From: Thalassotalea atypica
GTDB lineage: Bacteria > Pseudomonadota > Gammaproteobacteria > Enterobacterales > Alteromonadaceae
Length of the DNA stretch: 64,000 nucleotides
Reading direction: 5' to 3'
Assembly (NCBI RefSeq): GCF_030295975.1
Contig: NZ_AP027364.1
Coordinates: 4,216,001-4,280,000 of the forward strand
Positions within the stretch are counted from its first letter, which is position 1. Each line of letters starts with the position of its first letter. Made by a program: the position numbers and the translations under genes. Of the stretch, positions 33,784-44,559 are shown piece after piece. A model generated the notes under the pieces. The model did no database searches and had not been told where the DNA came from. It saw only the letters and a program-made list of their open reading frames with translations.

Positions 33784-34043
33784 AAATTAAGACCTCGTAT
33801 ACATCCCTATTAAAAATAGGATGGCTCGCGATATTACCATGCTTTGGTTGCTGTTGCGATAGTTAAAATATCATTTCCTAGACATTAGACAGATCAAATT
33901 GAAATTTTATTTCACTAATACGCTATTACTCGCTAGTATTATTAGCAGCACAGATATTAATAACGGTTTAATAATAGTTTTTCGAATATACCATTAACTT
34001 GGTGTTAGACCAGAGGTCTGAAGTAACGAAAAGGTAATAATTT

Positions 34044-35258
34044 GTGTATTCCTATGTAGCACGACAGCCTATTTTAAATATTGATCAAGAGCTTGAGGCT
34101 TATGAGCTTTTGTTTCGTGATGGCGAAACCAACAGCTTTCCAAACATCAATCCAGACCAAGCCACCTCTAATATTTTAACAAATAACCATTTAACCATGG
34201 GTGTAGAAGAAATCACAGGCGATAAAATAGCTTACATTAACTTTCATGCCGACACCTTAATTAAACACTTTCCCAGCTTTTTGGATCCGTCAAAAATTGT
34301 TATTGAAATATTGGAAGACGTTCCCTTAAGTGACGCTCTACTTAACGCCTGTAGCGAGTTAAAAGCAAAAGGGTACACGCTAGCGCTAGATGACCATGAC
34401 TTTGATCCTAAATGGGACGCCATTTTACCTTATGTGGATATTATCAAGGTTGATGTGCTTGCTCTGTCAATTTTAGACGTCAGTCGTTACGTTAATAGGA
34501 TCAGCTGTCACGGTAAGATTTTACTTGCTGAAAAAGTTGAGACACTACGTCAGTTTGAGCAGTTAAAATTGTTAGGGTTTACTTTATTCCAAGGTTACTT
34601 TTTTGCTCGGCCGGAAATGCTAAAACAAAAAAAAATCACCACTGCCAAAAACAATATTTTATCACTCATTAACCAGTCATCAATGGAGAAACTAGATTTT
34701 GACGTGATGAGCCATATTTTTAGCAGTGACCCTGGCTTAACTTATAAATTGCTTCGCTTTATTAACAGCCCCATATTTGGCAGAACTCAAAAAATAACCT
34801 CGTTAAAACATGCGTTGGTGTACATCGGCGAACTTGAGTTGAAAAAATTCATTGCCTTACTGGCGTTGTCAGATTTAAGCCAAGGTAAACCCAGTGAAAT
34901 AATGCGCATATCGCTGTTTAGGGCAAAATTTTGTGAGCAAATATCTAAAGAAGTGGGAGATGTTGAAAACCCGCCAAAAGCATTTTTAACTGGAATGCTG
35001 TCGATGATTGACGGTATTTTGGATTACGAAATTGCGCAAGTGGTCGATATTTTACCTATTGACGTAGAGATTAAATCCGCGTTACTCAGTGAAAATATTT
35101 ACTTAACTAGCTACTTAGATATGGCAAGGCATATAGAGCAAGGGCGTTGGCTCCATTGCGACAATATTGCCAGACAGTTTAAAATTTCGAAAGACACTTA
35201 CGCCAAAGTACAAATAAATGCTTTGGCGTGGGCAGATGAAATGTTAAGTGCTTCATAA
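34044..35258 (+). CDS. EAL-like/HDOD regulatory protein (YuxH family)
   Basis: 404 residues, GTG start with AAAGG about 10 bp upstream. The N-terminal half (~1-200) is an EAL-type domain: it opens YSYVARQPILNIDQELEAYELLFRDGE, with YELLFR where active enzymes have EAL. A DD pair (LALDDHDF), Lys (IIKVDV), Glu (AEKVET) and QGYFFARPE are retained. The C-terminal half (~205-395) is an HDOD domain (SSDPGLTYKLLRFINSPIFG, SLKHALVYIGELELKKFIAL). YuxH-type proteins such as Vibrio CdgJ affect motility and c-di-GMP. Whether this one hydrolyses c-di-GMP or only binds it is uncertain. It is inserted between ftsX and rpoH in the opposite direction. Confidence 0.88.
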   Translation: MYSYVARQPILNIDQELEAYELLFRDGETNSFPNINPDQATSNILTNNHLTMGVEEITGDKIAYINFHADTLIKHFPSFLDPSKIVIEILEDVPLSDALLNACSELKAKGYTLALDDHDFDPKWDAILPYVDIIKVDVLALSILDVSRYVNRISCHGKILLAEKVETLRQFEQLKLLGFTLFQGYFFARPEMLKQKKITTAKNNILSLINQSSMEKLDFDVMSHIFSSDPGLTYKLLRFINSPIFGRTQKITSLKHALVYIGELELKKFIALLALSDLSQGKPSEIMRISLFRAKFCEQISKEVGDVENPPKAFLTGMLSMIDGILDYEIAQVVDILPIDVEIKSALLSENIYLTSYLDMARHIEQGRWLHCDNIARQFKISKDTYAKVQINALAWADEMLSAS

Positions 35259-35271
35259 CGCTAGCTTTAAG

Positions 35272-36252
35272 TCAGTCTGAAGAAGGCTCTATAGCTCGAA
35301 TGTGTTGACGCACGGAAACATAACTGCCTATCAACCCTAGTGCGATAGCTAAACCGATCAGCATCATATTTTCTGAGAATGACAAACGTTCAAGCTGATA
35401 ACTGCTGTGATACAAGTCAGTCAGTTCCACCAGCGCACCGGACAAATAACTCGCCAACACAGCAATTAATATACTGGCGAAAAATCCGCCTGCAATGCCA
35501 TACCATGCACCGGTGTACATAAAAGGGCGTTGAATAAACGCATCCGTTGCGCCAACCATTTTCATCACGGCAATGGCTTCTTTTTGATGCAAAATAGCTA
35601 GCCTAATGGTGTTACCAACAATAAGCACCACTGAACTACAAAGCATTAATGCCACTGCAATCACGATATCTTCTATTAGCACTGCCATGGCTTGTAATCG
35701 ATTCAGCCATTCCAAGTCTAATTTTCCTTGGTCCACTTCACGCTCTTGTTCTAGCTTAGCCAGAAGCTCTTTTGCTGCACTTGCTTGGCTAGCACGCTGT
35801 GTAGGCGTGACCATAAGTGTAGCAGGTAGCGGATTGTCTTTAAGATACTCAAGTGCTTTACCAAGCCCTGACGACTCTTTAAAATTTTCAAGCGCTTGTT
35901 CAGAGGAAATATAATCAACCTTTTCCACTTCCGGAAACAGATTGATTTTCCTGACCAATTTTTGAGCTTGCTGTTCAGTCACTGACAACTTCAAGTACAA
36001 ACTGATTTCTGACGAACTGTCCCAACGAGAGACGATGTTGTCGGCATTTTTCACGAATAAATGCAATGTGGCCGGCAAAGTTAAACTGATCCCCAGCACT
36101 AATATTGTCATCATGGAAGTAAACGGCGTTCGCCACATGTCACCTAAACTGCCAATCGCTTGCTGTAAATGACGGATGGGCCATGAAACGGCTTTTTGCG
36201 AGAGGCTGACTTTGCTTTGGCTATTGCCATCTTGATTGAATTTAAAAATCAT
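35272..36252 (-). CDS. ftsX: Cell-division ABC transporter membrane subunit FtsX
   Basis: 326 residues with four membrane helices and a large periplasmic loop between the first two (VRKINLFPEVEKVDYISSEQALENFKE). FtsX works with FtsE at the septum to control peptidoglycan amidase activation through EnvC. The C-terminal NTIRLAILHQKEAIAVMKMVGATDAFIQRPFMYTG block is the FtsX/MacB-type coupling region. Its start overlaps the ftsE stop by 4 bp, so the two are coupled. Confidence 0.96.
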   Translation of the reverse strand: MIFKFNQDGNSQSKVSLSQKAVSWPIRHLQQAIGSLGDMWRTPFTSMMTILVLGISLTLPATLHLFVKNADNIVSRWDSSSEISLYLKLSVTEQQAQKLVRKINLFPEVEKVDYISSEQALENFKESSGLGKALEYLKDNPLPATLMVTPTQRASQASAAKELLAKLEQEREVDQGKLDLEWLNRLQAMAVLIEDIVIAVALMLCSSVVLIVGNTIRLAILHQKEAIAVMKMVGATDAFIQRPFMYTGAWYGIAGGFFASILIAVLASYLSGALVELTDLYHSSYQLERLSFSENMMLIGLAIALGLIGSYVSVRQHIRAIEPSSD

Positions 36253-36947
36253 TGGCTAAGATCTCGCGTTGTATTTAACCCTTGAAATACACCATCGGTG
36301 ATCATGGCACCATTTTTAAGCGTCAATGTCCGATAACGCATTCGAGCAATCAAGCCTAAATCATGGGTTGCGATGATCACCGAAACACCAACAGCATTTA
36401 ATTCTTCAAATAGGCGGACAATGCCAAGAGATAACTCGGGGTCTAAGTTACCAGTTGGTTCATCCGCTAAAATAATCGAAGGCTTATTAACGATAGCGCG
36501 AGCAATACCAACACGTTGTTGTTCACCACCAGAGAGCATGTAAGGATAACATCTGGCTCGATCGCCTAATTGCACTTTCTCTAATGCCCCATCAACCCTT
36601 TTTACCACTTCTTTTTGGCTATAACCTTCAATGATCAATGGTAATGCAACGTTATCAAATACTGTGCGGTCCATCAGCAAGTGGTGGTTTTGAAAAATCA
36701 TCCCTATATTTCGACGCACAAAAGGAATTTTTCGGTAAGGAATAGTGGAAAGTTCGGTACCATCGATTTTGATGGTACCTGCTGTTGGTTTCTCTATTAG
36801 TGAGATCAGCTTAAGCAATGTCGATTTACCGGCACCTGAATGACCTGTTAAGAATGCCATTTCCCCTGATTCAATCTCAAAGGAGACATCTTTTAAAGCA
36901 GCAAAGCCACCTGGATACGTTTTATTGACCTTTCTAAAGCGGATCAT
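36249..36947 (-). CDS. ftsE: Cell-division ATP-binding protein FtsE
   Basis: 232 residues, ABC ATPase. Walker A is GHSGAGKSTLLK, the Q-loop MIFQNHHLL, the signature LSGGEQQRVGIARA, Walker B IILADEPTGNLDPE and the H-loop IIATHD. It opens MIRFRKVNKTYPGGFAALKDVSFEI, the usual FtsE start. It lies 93 bp downstream of ftsY and overlaps ftsX. Confidence 0.97.
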   Translation of the reverse strand: MIRFRKVNKTYPGGFAALKDVSFEIESGEMAFLTGHSGAGKSTLLKLISLIEKPTAGTIKIDGTELSTIPYRKIPFVRRNIGMIFQNHHLLMDRTVFDNVALPLIIEGYSQKEVVKRVDGALEKVQLGDRARCYPYMLSGGEQQRVGIARAIVNKPSIILADEPTGNLDPELSLGIVRLFEELNAVGVSVIIATHDLGLIARMRYRTLTLKNGAMITDGVFQGLNTTRDLSQ

Positions 36948-37040
36948 TAAATTTCTTATTGTTGTATTGGTTCAGCTTTATTTTTATCGGCATCGACATG
37001 AATTGCAATGGTTGTGATGCAAATTCTTAACAATACTGAG

Positions 37041-38228
<1,188 letters not shown>

Positions 38229-38357
38229 AGTAGTAAATTCAACTAATTGGCATCAGATAATAGTTAATACTATTAGTACAAACGCGCACTTTAAGGATAA
38301 AATTGTGCGCTATATTAACACCTAATGATGTGTTGAAAAACCAAAGTAGATCAGTAA

Positions 38358-38942
38358 ATGAACAATCGACGCAAATCTTCAAAGAATAACTCAGCAATGG
38401 GCAGTATCCGACTTATTGCCGGCATGCATCGCGGAAGAAAATTACCGGTGCTGATGGCGGAAGGATTAAGGCCGACTACTGACCGAGTCAAAGAAACCGT
38501 ATTTAACTGGTTGATGCCTTATATACAGGACAGTCACTGCCTCGATTGTTTCGCTGGAGCAGGAAGTTTAGGTTTTGAAGCATATTCTCGGGGTGCTCAG
38601 CAGGTTACGATGATCGAGCTAAATAAGGACGCCGCTAACCAACTAAAACTGAACAGCAAAACTCTAGCGACTGAAAATGTTATTGTTCATAACACCGACA
38701 CAATAAAATTTTTAGCGGGGAATACACAAAAATTCGATCTGGTTTTTATCGACCCTCCCTTTCGACAAGGATTAGTAGAAAAGGTGATTGCACTGATGGG
38801 TCAAGAGTGGCTAGCTAATAACGCCCTTGTTTACGTTGAAACGGAAGCTGAACACCAACTAAAATATTTACCTGAAAATTGGCACTTACATAAAGAAAAA
38901 GTCGCAGGTCAGGTTGCGTACAGACTTTATCAAGTAAAGTAG
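38358..38942 (+). CDS. rsmD: 16S rRNA (guanine-966-N2) methyltransferase RsmD
   Basis: 194 residues, SAM-dependent methyltransferase. IRLIAGMHRGRKLPV and GLRPTTDRVKETVFNWL are the RsmD start motifs; the SAM loop is LDCFAGAGSLGFEAYSRGA; the catalytic motif is DPPF in LVFIDPPFRQG. It methylates G966 of 16S rRNA on the small subunit. It is divergent from ftsY, the common arrangement. Confidence 0.96.
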   Translation: MNNRRKSSKNNSAMGSIRLIAGMHRGRKLPVLMAEGLRPTTDRVKETVFNWLMPYIQDSHCLDCFAGAGSLGFEAYSRGAQQVTMIELNKDAANQLKLNSKTLATENVIVHNTDTIKFLAGNTQKFDLVFIDPPFRQGLVEKVIALMGQEWLANNALVYVETEAEHQLKYLPENWHLHKEKVAGQVAYRLYQVK

Positions 38943-38975
38943 CAATGCCTTACTGATTGAACGAAGGCCGCTAAG

Positions 38976-39713
38976 TTAGTAAAAATAGTATAACGCCACC
39001 ATGGACAAAGCATTATTCGTCGCATGAGCGATAATACACAAACTGGTATTGCGTGTTTTCCATCGAATCAGGGCTAAATAAACAGCGATGATCAAAATAA
39101 ACACCAGTCCAACTAATGTGTATTGTGCTCCGTGTACTAACGTAAACAACGCGCAAGTCACAATAAGGGAGCCAGTTGACGCTAACCAAGTTTGTTGAAA
39201 GCGTCGAAACAAAAACCCCCTAAAGACTAATTCCTCAACCACTGGCGCAAATACACAAATTACGATAAAAATTAACAACGGCGACGTATTAGAATCTCGA
39301 ACCATTAGCATAAATTCTTCTTCCGGAAGATCAGCCACAACACCGAGTAACGCCATCAAAACCCAAAGCGCAATAGAAGCCAACACCCAAGTAATAATGT
39401 CTCTTTTTGAGCACGATTTAATGCTAAGATACAAGAGAATACTTTGCCAATTATCTGAGCTCGTTCCAAACGTTCGGGTGAACAAAATAACTAAAGCGGC
39501 TGTTAATGGTGAGGCAATTAGCATTAACTTCATTTGCACTTCAATACTAACTAACCACTGACCCACATTAGGCATATCTATCAGATGCGCATAAAAACCA
39601 AAAACAGAGGTGAGTAATACTTGCGGGACAAGTAGCAAAAAAGCCGCCATCAATAAGGTTGTCCATATCAGTGGCGGTGATGGATCAGTTTTTAATAGTG
39701 TTGGTGATGACAA
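38976..39713 (-). CDS. CPBP-family intramembrane metalloprotease
   Basis: 245 residues with about seven membrane helices. The three conserved CPBP motifs are present in order: EExxxR in PVVEELVFRGFLFRRF, FxxxH in CALFTLVHGAQ and HxxxN in IIAHATNNAL. The family includes type II CAAX prenyl proteases and bacteriocin-immunity-like proteins. No prenylation substrate is visible, so a membrane protease or signal-peptide-type role is all that can be said. It is convergent with rsmD. Confidence 0.9.
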   Translation of the reverse strand: MSSPTLLKTDPSPPLIWTTLLMAAFLLLVPQVLLTSVFGFYAHLIDMPNVGQWLVSIEVQMKLMLIASPLTAALVILFTRTFGTSSDNWQSILLYLSIKSCSKRDIITWVLASIALWVLMALLGVVADLPEEEFMLMVRDSNTSPLLIFIVICVFAPVVEELVFRGFLFRRFQQTWLASTGSLIVTCALFTLVHGAQYTLVGLVFILIIAVYLALIRWKTRNTSLCIIAHATNNALSMVALYYFY

Positions 39714-39786
39714 AATATGCTCTGTAATATTTTTTGCTTTTTGTGTGCTGATTAGTAGACCGATAACAACATAAATTAATGCTGGT

Positions 39787-40386
39787 TTATTCTATTTCGA
39801 TACCTAGGTTTGAAAGCCTTTCCTCAAGCGCCATTTGCTTGGCTTCCTGACATGTAGCTTTAGATTCAGGCGCGTGTTTCAGGAAATAAAATAGCTCATT
39901 TTGCGTTGCGATTTCCCATTCCATAAGCGGATGTTCGAGTATGTCTTGTTCATCAATCACAACATCCTCTTGCCCATCAGCATCTTGCACTAAAGTCAGC
40001 TCAACAAAATAGCGGACGCTATTTTCCGACAATTTACCAACATCAAGTAAGCCGTCTGATTCTTTGGATTGAATGCCTTGCATTAGCGACATTAACGCCA
40101 TGCATACATCGACAGCAGGGAAAACACCAAACGAATCGAATGCTTCAGGATCTGGAGTTTGCTCTTCTAGCTTGACCAACTGGGCATCATAATTAATTTT
40201 AACTTTTTGTGATTTATCTAACCATTGCCACAGTAAATCTAGTTGATTACGCAGTACCTTGGTCTCACCAAAGCCCATTGCTTGAGAAAACATTTGGTAG
40301 TTAGGTAGCATGCGCTCAAGGAGTGCACAGCAATACGTTACTTGTTGCCATTGAGATAATTTAGCCAGTGGTAATCTAATCGTCAT
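39787..40386 (-). CDS. DUF416 (YjaG-type) protein
   Basis: 199 residues, cytoplasmic and all-helical by appearance. It matches the E. coli YjaG layout: LSQWQQVTYCCALLERMLPNYQMFSQAMGFGE, then VKINYDAQLVKLEEQTPDPEAFDSFGVFPAVDVCMAL, then a late acidic LEHPLMEWEIATQNELFYFLK. The family's function is unknown. Confidence 0.9.
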   Translation of the reverse strand: MTIRLPLAKLSQWQQVTYCCALLERMLPNYQMFSQAMGFGETKVLRNQLDLLWQWLDKSQKVKINYDAQLVKLEEQTPDPEAFDSFGVFPAVDVCMALMSLMQGIQSKESDGLLDVGKLSENSVRYFVELTLVQDADGQEDVVIDEQDILEHPLMEWEIATQNELFYFLKHAPESKATCQEAKQMALEERLSNLGIEIE

Positions 40387-40478
40387 AAAAAGTCAGCCTT
40401 GTATAAGTCTCCTTATGATAGCACTTTACTGATCAAAGTCTGTGTTAGTTTTTAACAACCATCGACTTAGTCATCTTA

Positions 40479-41033
40479 TTAACCATGTCGCTGTTGATAG
40501 TCTTCTTGAAGCATAGCAAACACATATTCATCGCCCCACGCCCCTTTGAAAAAGATATTTTTAACAAAATGTGCTTCTCGCCTAAACCCAGTTTTTTCTA
40601 ATAATCTCACACTTGCTAAATTTTTACTGTCGGTTATTGCCGTAATACGGTGCACATCCTGCTCAACAAAAAAGTAAGACAACAACCGTTTTATCGCTCG
40701 TGTTGCTACCCCTTTATTTTGATGCTCAGGGGCAATAGTAAAACCGATTTCCACTTGCTGATTGTCGATAAAATGAACTGCTAAATCTCCCAACAGTTGT
40801 CCGGAGCTATGTTCGACTATCGCTAACTGAAACCAATGACCAATGCGTTCGTCCGTTGAAAATAGCTTATAATTCGTCTGTTCAAACATCTTAATCGCAT
40901 CATCTAGGCTGTAATCGACCCAACTTTGATATCGAGCGACTTCGGGACAATTACGGTAGTGAGAAAAAGCAGGTAGATCAGAGAATTCAAAAGCTCTAAT
41001 TGAAAAGGATGTCGTCTCTAGAGCGATCGCCAT
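40479..41033 (-). CDS. GNAT-family N-acetyltransferase (RimJ/RimL-like)
   Basis: 184 residues from ATG 41033, chosen because AGGA sits 9 bp upstream; an ATG 33 bp further up has its site too close. The GNAT fold is visible: FSIRAFEFSDLPAFSHYRNCPEVARYQSW at the N-terminus, the acetyl-CoA loop IAPEHQNKGVATRAIKRLL, and ITAITDSKNLASVRLLEKTGFRREAHF near the end. This subgroup acetylates N-terminal amines of ribosomal proteins or small amines; the substrate is not determined. Confidence 0.9.
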   Translation of the reverse strand: MAIALETTSFSIRAFEFSDLPAFSHYRNCPEVARYQSWVDYSLDDAIKMFEQTNYKLFSTDERIGHWFQLAIVEHSSGQLLGDLAVHFIDNQQVEIGFTIAPEHQNKGVATRAIKRLLSYFFVEQDVHRITAITDSKNLASVRLLEKTGFRREAHFVKNIFFKGAWGDEYVFAMLQEDYQQRHG

Positions 41034-41186
41034 GGTTATAAATCCTATTACTGTATTGGTTTTCATTCCTTAAAGAAAATGCAGGTAATGCCAGCAATAG
41101 TCAACAACTCCAGTATTGACGAACAGTCACTAAAGTCATTCAAAAAGACAACTGCGAAACGTCAACATGGAAAATTCAGACAATAA

Positions 41187-41225
41187 AAAACCGTGGTGAT
41201 CACTACACGCAATCACAACGGTTTT
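41187..41225 (-). terminator. Terminator after the coiled-coil gene
   Basis: Stem AAAACCGT-G-GTGAT pairs with ATCAC-A-ACGGTTTT with one internal mismatch; T-run on the minus strand. Confidence 0.85.
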
Positions 41226-41245
41226 ATTATGATGCTTAATTTAAG

Positions 41246-43396
41246 TTAACTTTGGCTCGCCAACTGCTTCTGCGCGTATTCAAAGCGTAATCGATATTCT
41301 CTGATTTTATCTTCCAATTCACTGACATCATGGGCGTGTTTAGCGCTAAGTTCATGGTTTTCATCTCGTAGATACTTAATCGTGTCACGCGCCTTATCGT
41401 GATCACCTTGATGTTTTTCTTTAAAACTGGTCAAGCGATTAATGGCTGACGTTTCCGCTTCTAGCGCGCGTGCCAGTTTCTCTTGTGCGTCAGTGCTTTG
41501 TTGTTGGTAATTTTCTGCGTTGGTGTTTGCCGTATTCACATCTTCTGTTAACTGTTTAAGTTGCGTCTTCGACTCCTGCAATTGCTGATTAGCCACTTTA
41601 ACTTCATCTCTGGATTTTTGTTCTGCTTCAGACGCAGTCTGTTGATGCTGCATAAAGACGGCTTCTAATTCAGTGAATTTTTTATCTTGAGCATCAGTTT
41701 TTTCTTTGTAATCTTTCACGTGCTGCTGCAATGTTTCTAAATTGTGTTGCTGCTCTTTTTTCACTTGTTGAAGTTGTTCAATTTGTTGCTGCAAGGCTGT
41801 GCTTTCGGTCACTTGTTTTGCAAGCTCTTGTTCATGGGTAGTAGTAGCTTCTGCACTCGTTACTTTATATGCTTCAACTTCTTTCGATTTCTCAACCAAC
41901 TGTCCTTTGTGTTGTTCTAACTCTTCAGTTAAAAATCTTGCTTGTTGCTGTGCCTGAGTTAACTGTGCTGTGAGCTTTGTGACCTGCATCGCTTGCTCAG
42001 ATGAATTGGTATTGGCACCGCTTAACTCTTGAGTTAACACTTTAACTTTTTCCGCATTTTCTGTTGATGCTGCTTGTGATTCTTCAAATGCCTTTTGACG
42101 TTGTGCTAAATCTTCTGTTAGCGTAGCAATACTTTGAGCTTGTTGCTCCAACGTTACCTTAACCGACTGTTCATGCTCGCTGGCCTGCGCCAATTGTTGC
42201 CCCAAGACATCAGCCTGACTTTCTTGCTGTTCTGCATTAGCGTACGCAGCTTCTAGCTCTGCTTTGAGTTGTTCATTTTTCGCGTTTGCTTCAGCCAATA
42301 GCTTCTCTTGTTCAGTTTGGCTTTTATTTACGCTGGCTTTGGTACTTTCGATTTGCGCATTCAGTGAGGTGATGCTGGCTGCTTGTTCCGTCACCTTTTG
42401 AGCTAGCTGTTGTTCTTGTGTTTCGGTCTGTTTAAGCTTTTGTTCCAGTGCTTTAGCGATCTCAGCTTGCTGCTCGGTGCCAGTTTGTGCTTCCGATAAT
42501 TGTTGCTTCAATTCCTCAATTTTTGCTAACGCTTGTTTTAATCCCCCACCTTGTTGTTCGGCGGCTTCTAACTGTGTGTTTAATTCGTTGATTTTGTAAT
42601 CGAGTTCAGCAATCAACACTTGGCTTGCTCTGTCTTGCTCAGTACTTTGAGCATGACGTGATTCCGCTTGGCTTAGTTGACTATTCAATTCAGCGACTTG
42701 TTTTTCTAAACTAGCCGCTTTCTCCGATGCTTCAACCAACTGTTGCTGCTGTTGATTATTGCTCTGGCTTTGTTGTGATTGAAGATGTTCAAGTTGACTG
42801 CTGACGGTATTAAGTTGGCTATTAAGATCGGAAATTTGCTGGTTTTGAACTTCTAACGTGGCAGTCTTCGCTTTATTAGTCTTAGTGAGGTTTTGTTCGC
42901 TTTCAGCCAATTTGGTGAGCTCTTCTTGCACTTTGGCAAGTGTTTGCTCAGTAGTAGTTAATGAAGAGCTGGTTTCCGTTTCACGCGCTTGAGCTGTTTT
43001 TAGTTGTTCTTCTAACGACGAAATTGTTGCCAACTTCTCTTTTAACACCTGCTCAGTGTCAGTGAGCTTAGTAGAACTTAGTTCACCGTGATTTTTAAGT
43101 TCAGTATCACGCTCATCAACAGCTTTATTTAGCGCTTGTATTTTAATATTGGCATCAGTCAGCTCTTTTTGCGCTTTTGATTCAGTCTCTGCTGCGGCTT
43201 GGGAAAGTTGTTCTGCTTTTTGTTGAAGCTCAGAGAATAATGGATGTTGAATCACATCCTCGTCTGTCACTTGGTGTGATTGCTCAACCGACGAGAGCAG
43301 GCCCGCAATTTTATCTTCTATCTGAATATAAATATCGCCAGCTAGGCTTTGAATTTGTTCTTCCATATCCTTGGAAAGCTTGTTTTTATCAGCCAT
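41246..43396 (-). CDS. Long coiled-coil protein of unknown function
   Basis: 716 residues. After a ~60-residue N-terminal segment (SKDMEEQIQSLAGDIYIQIEDKIAGLL) almost the whole protein is heptad-repeat coiled coil, very rich in Gln, Glu, Ala, Ser and Lys, up to a C-terminal segment DTIKYLRDENHELSAKHAHDVSELEDKIREYRLRFE. There is no signal peptide, membrane helix or recognisable enzymatic domain. It should form a long rod or filament in the cytoplasm. Own terminator; ATG start, with nearby genes unrelated. It could be mistaken for SMC- or myosin-like proteins, but it lacks any ATPase head. Confidence 0.85.
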   Translation of the reverse strand: MADKNKLSKDMEEQIQSLAGDIYIQIEDKIAGLLSSVEQSHQVTDEDVIQHPLFSELQQKAEQLSQAAAETESKAQKELTDANIKIQALNKAVDERDTELKNHGELSSTKLTDTEQVLKEKLATISSLEEQLKTAQARETETSSSLTTTEQTLAKVQEELTKLAESEQNLTKTNKAKTATLEVQNQQISDLNSQLNTVSSQLEHLQSQQSQSNNQQQQQLVEASEKAASLEKQVAELNSQLSQAESRHAQSTEQDRASQVLIAELDYKINELNTQLEAAEQQGGGLKQALAKIEELKQQLSEAQTGTEQQAEIAKALEQKLKQTETQEQQLAQKVTEQAASITSLNAQIESTKASVNKSQTEQEKLLAEANAKNEQLKAELEAAYANAEQQESQADVLGQQLAQASEHEQSVKVTLEQQAQSIATLTEDLAQRQKAFEESQAASTENAEKVKVLTQELSGANTNSSEQAMQVTKLTAQLTQAQQQARFLTEELEQHKGQLVEKSKEVEAYKVTSAEATTTHEQELAKQVTESTALQQQIEQLQQVKKEQQHNLETLQQHVKDYKEKTDAQDKKFTELEAVFMQHQQTASEAEQKSRDEVKVANQQLQESKTQLKQLTEDVNTANTNAENYQQQSTDAQEKLARALEAETSAINRLTSFKEKHQGDHDKARDTIKYLRDENHELSAKHAHDVSELEDKIREYRLRFEYAQKQLASQS

Positions 43397-43546
43397 GTTT
43401 TCCTCGTTATCAACTACCCATAACTTGTTTGATTGTTAAACTAACACAGACTAGTCACACTTGTTAACATTTTGTCTTTGATATTGTCTAAATAAAAAAC
43501 AACTGCTACTGTTTTATTGGCTATCCGCTGATTTCTGCGCATAAAA

Positions 43547-43567
43547 AAAGAGGCACGCGGCCTCTTT
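43547..43567 (-). terminator. Terminator after SapC gene
   Basis: AAAGAGGC / GCCTCTTT stem with a 5-base loop and a run of T on the minus strand. Confidence 0.9.
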
Positions 43568-43585
43568 ATTACGTGTCTTAAAAGA

Positions 43586-44338
43586 CTACTTTTTCTCTAC
43601 TGGTACCACTTGAATACCTGCTACTTTTGCAGCTTCAGTAGCATTGCGTAGCTGTGCTAAACGATGAATTTGTCCAACAGAGCCAAGCATTGAGTGCATA
43701 GGGATAAATAATCCACGCTTGTGATAGCTGATTACTTGCTCATCAGTTAATGACTGAAGCTTATTTTCATTAATGGTATAGATACCAACAATTTTCTTTT
43801 TCTCGCCTGAATGAAGAGTAACAACCAGCTCTATCTCCTCTAATAGCTCGTTATCTGATAACTCTTTGATGAATTTTTCAGTCATCACTTCATTGTTGTA
43901 TAAGCGACCTAACGATTCTTCAACGTTTTTGAATAAGTCAGTTGCTTCACCTTTTTCATCAAATAATGGTAAATCTTTATCTTCGCCAACATATTCACTT
44001 TCAACGTCAACGCATGCCGTTAATGTTTTGTCTTTTTCCGGGTCTAACCCTAAAGCAAACGGCACCATGCCAACACTTTGCGGCGCGTAAATTGCTGACC
44101 AAGTGTCATCTTTTAAAAACAAGTTTTCGCCTGTTTCTAACCCTAACATCGCCACGCTACGAAAACGGTTTGACTCAGGATCTTTAACAATAAAAATAGG
44201 GTAGCTAGTCGCCCCTTGTGCAAATTCTGGTGCTGTAATCGGAACAATGTGCTGACCAGCAATGTGCTTTAAACTGCGTTGAGCGGCAATTTTTAAATTT
44301 TGATGTTGTTCTTTAGTAACGGGTTCTAACTTAGCCAT
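43586..44338 (-). CDS. SapC-family protein
   Basis: 250 residues. Characteristic SapC stretches include YPIFIVKDPESNRFRSVAMLGLETGENLFL, WSAIYAPQSVGMVPFALG and the C-terminal IHRLAQLRN. The name comes from a Campylobacter S-layer locus, but in marine gammaproteobacteria these proteins occur with TonB-dependent receptors and other nutrient-uptake genes, and the function is unproven. It stands alone here with its own terminator. No signal peptide is seen. Confidence 0.85.
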   Translation of the reverse strand: MAKLEPVTKEQHQNLKIAAQRSLKHIAGQHIVPITAPEFAQGATSYPIFIVKDPESNRFRSVAMLGLETGENLFLKDDTWSAIYAPQSVGMVPFALGLDPEKDKTLTACVDVESEYVGEDKDLPLFDEKGEATDLFKNVEESLGRLYNNEVMTEKFIKELSDNELLEEIELVVTLHSGEKKKIVGIYTINENKLQSLTDEQVISYHKRGLFIPMHSMLGSVGQIHRLAQLRNATEAAKVAGIQVVPVEKK

Positions 44339-44559
44339 GAATAATTCTCTTTCTGAATGCTTAAATACCAGAAGGTATCTTATTTTATTATAATGTTAGG
44401 CTAGACATGGAGACAACCAAATCGGCTTTCAACACCATCAGGCAAATTTATTCTAATTATTTTAATTTCAATAAAGAAAAATAAAGTAAAACAAGCTAGT
44501 AACTCTAGTGTATTTATTTGTTAAAATACGGTCACTGTATTTTATTGTTTGTTCATATC

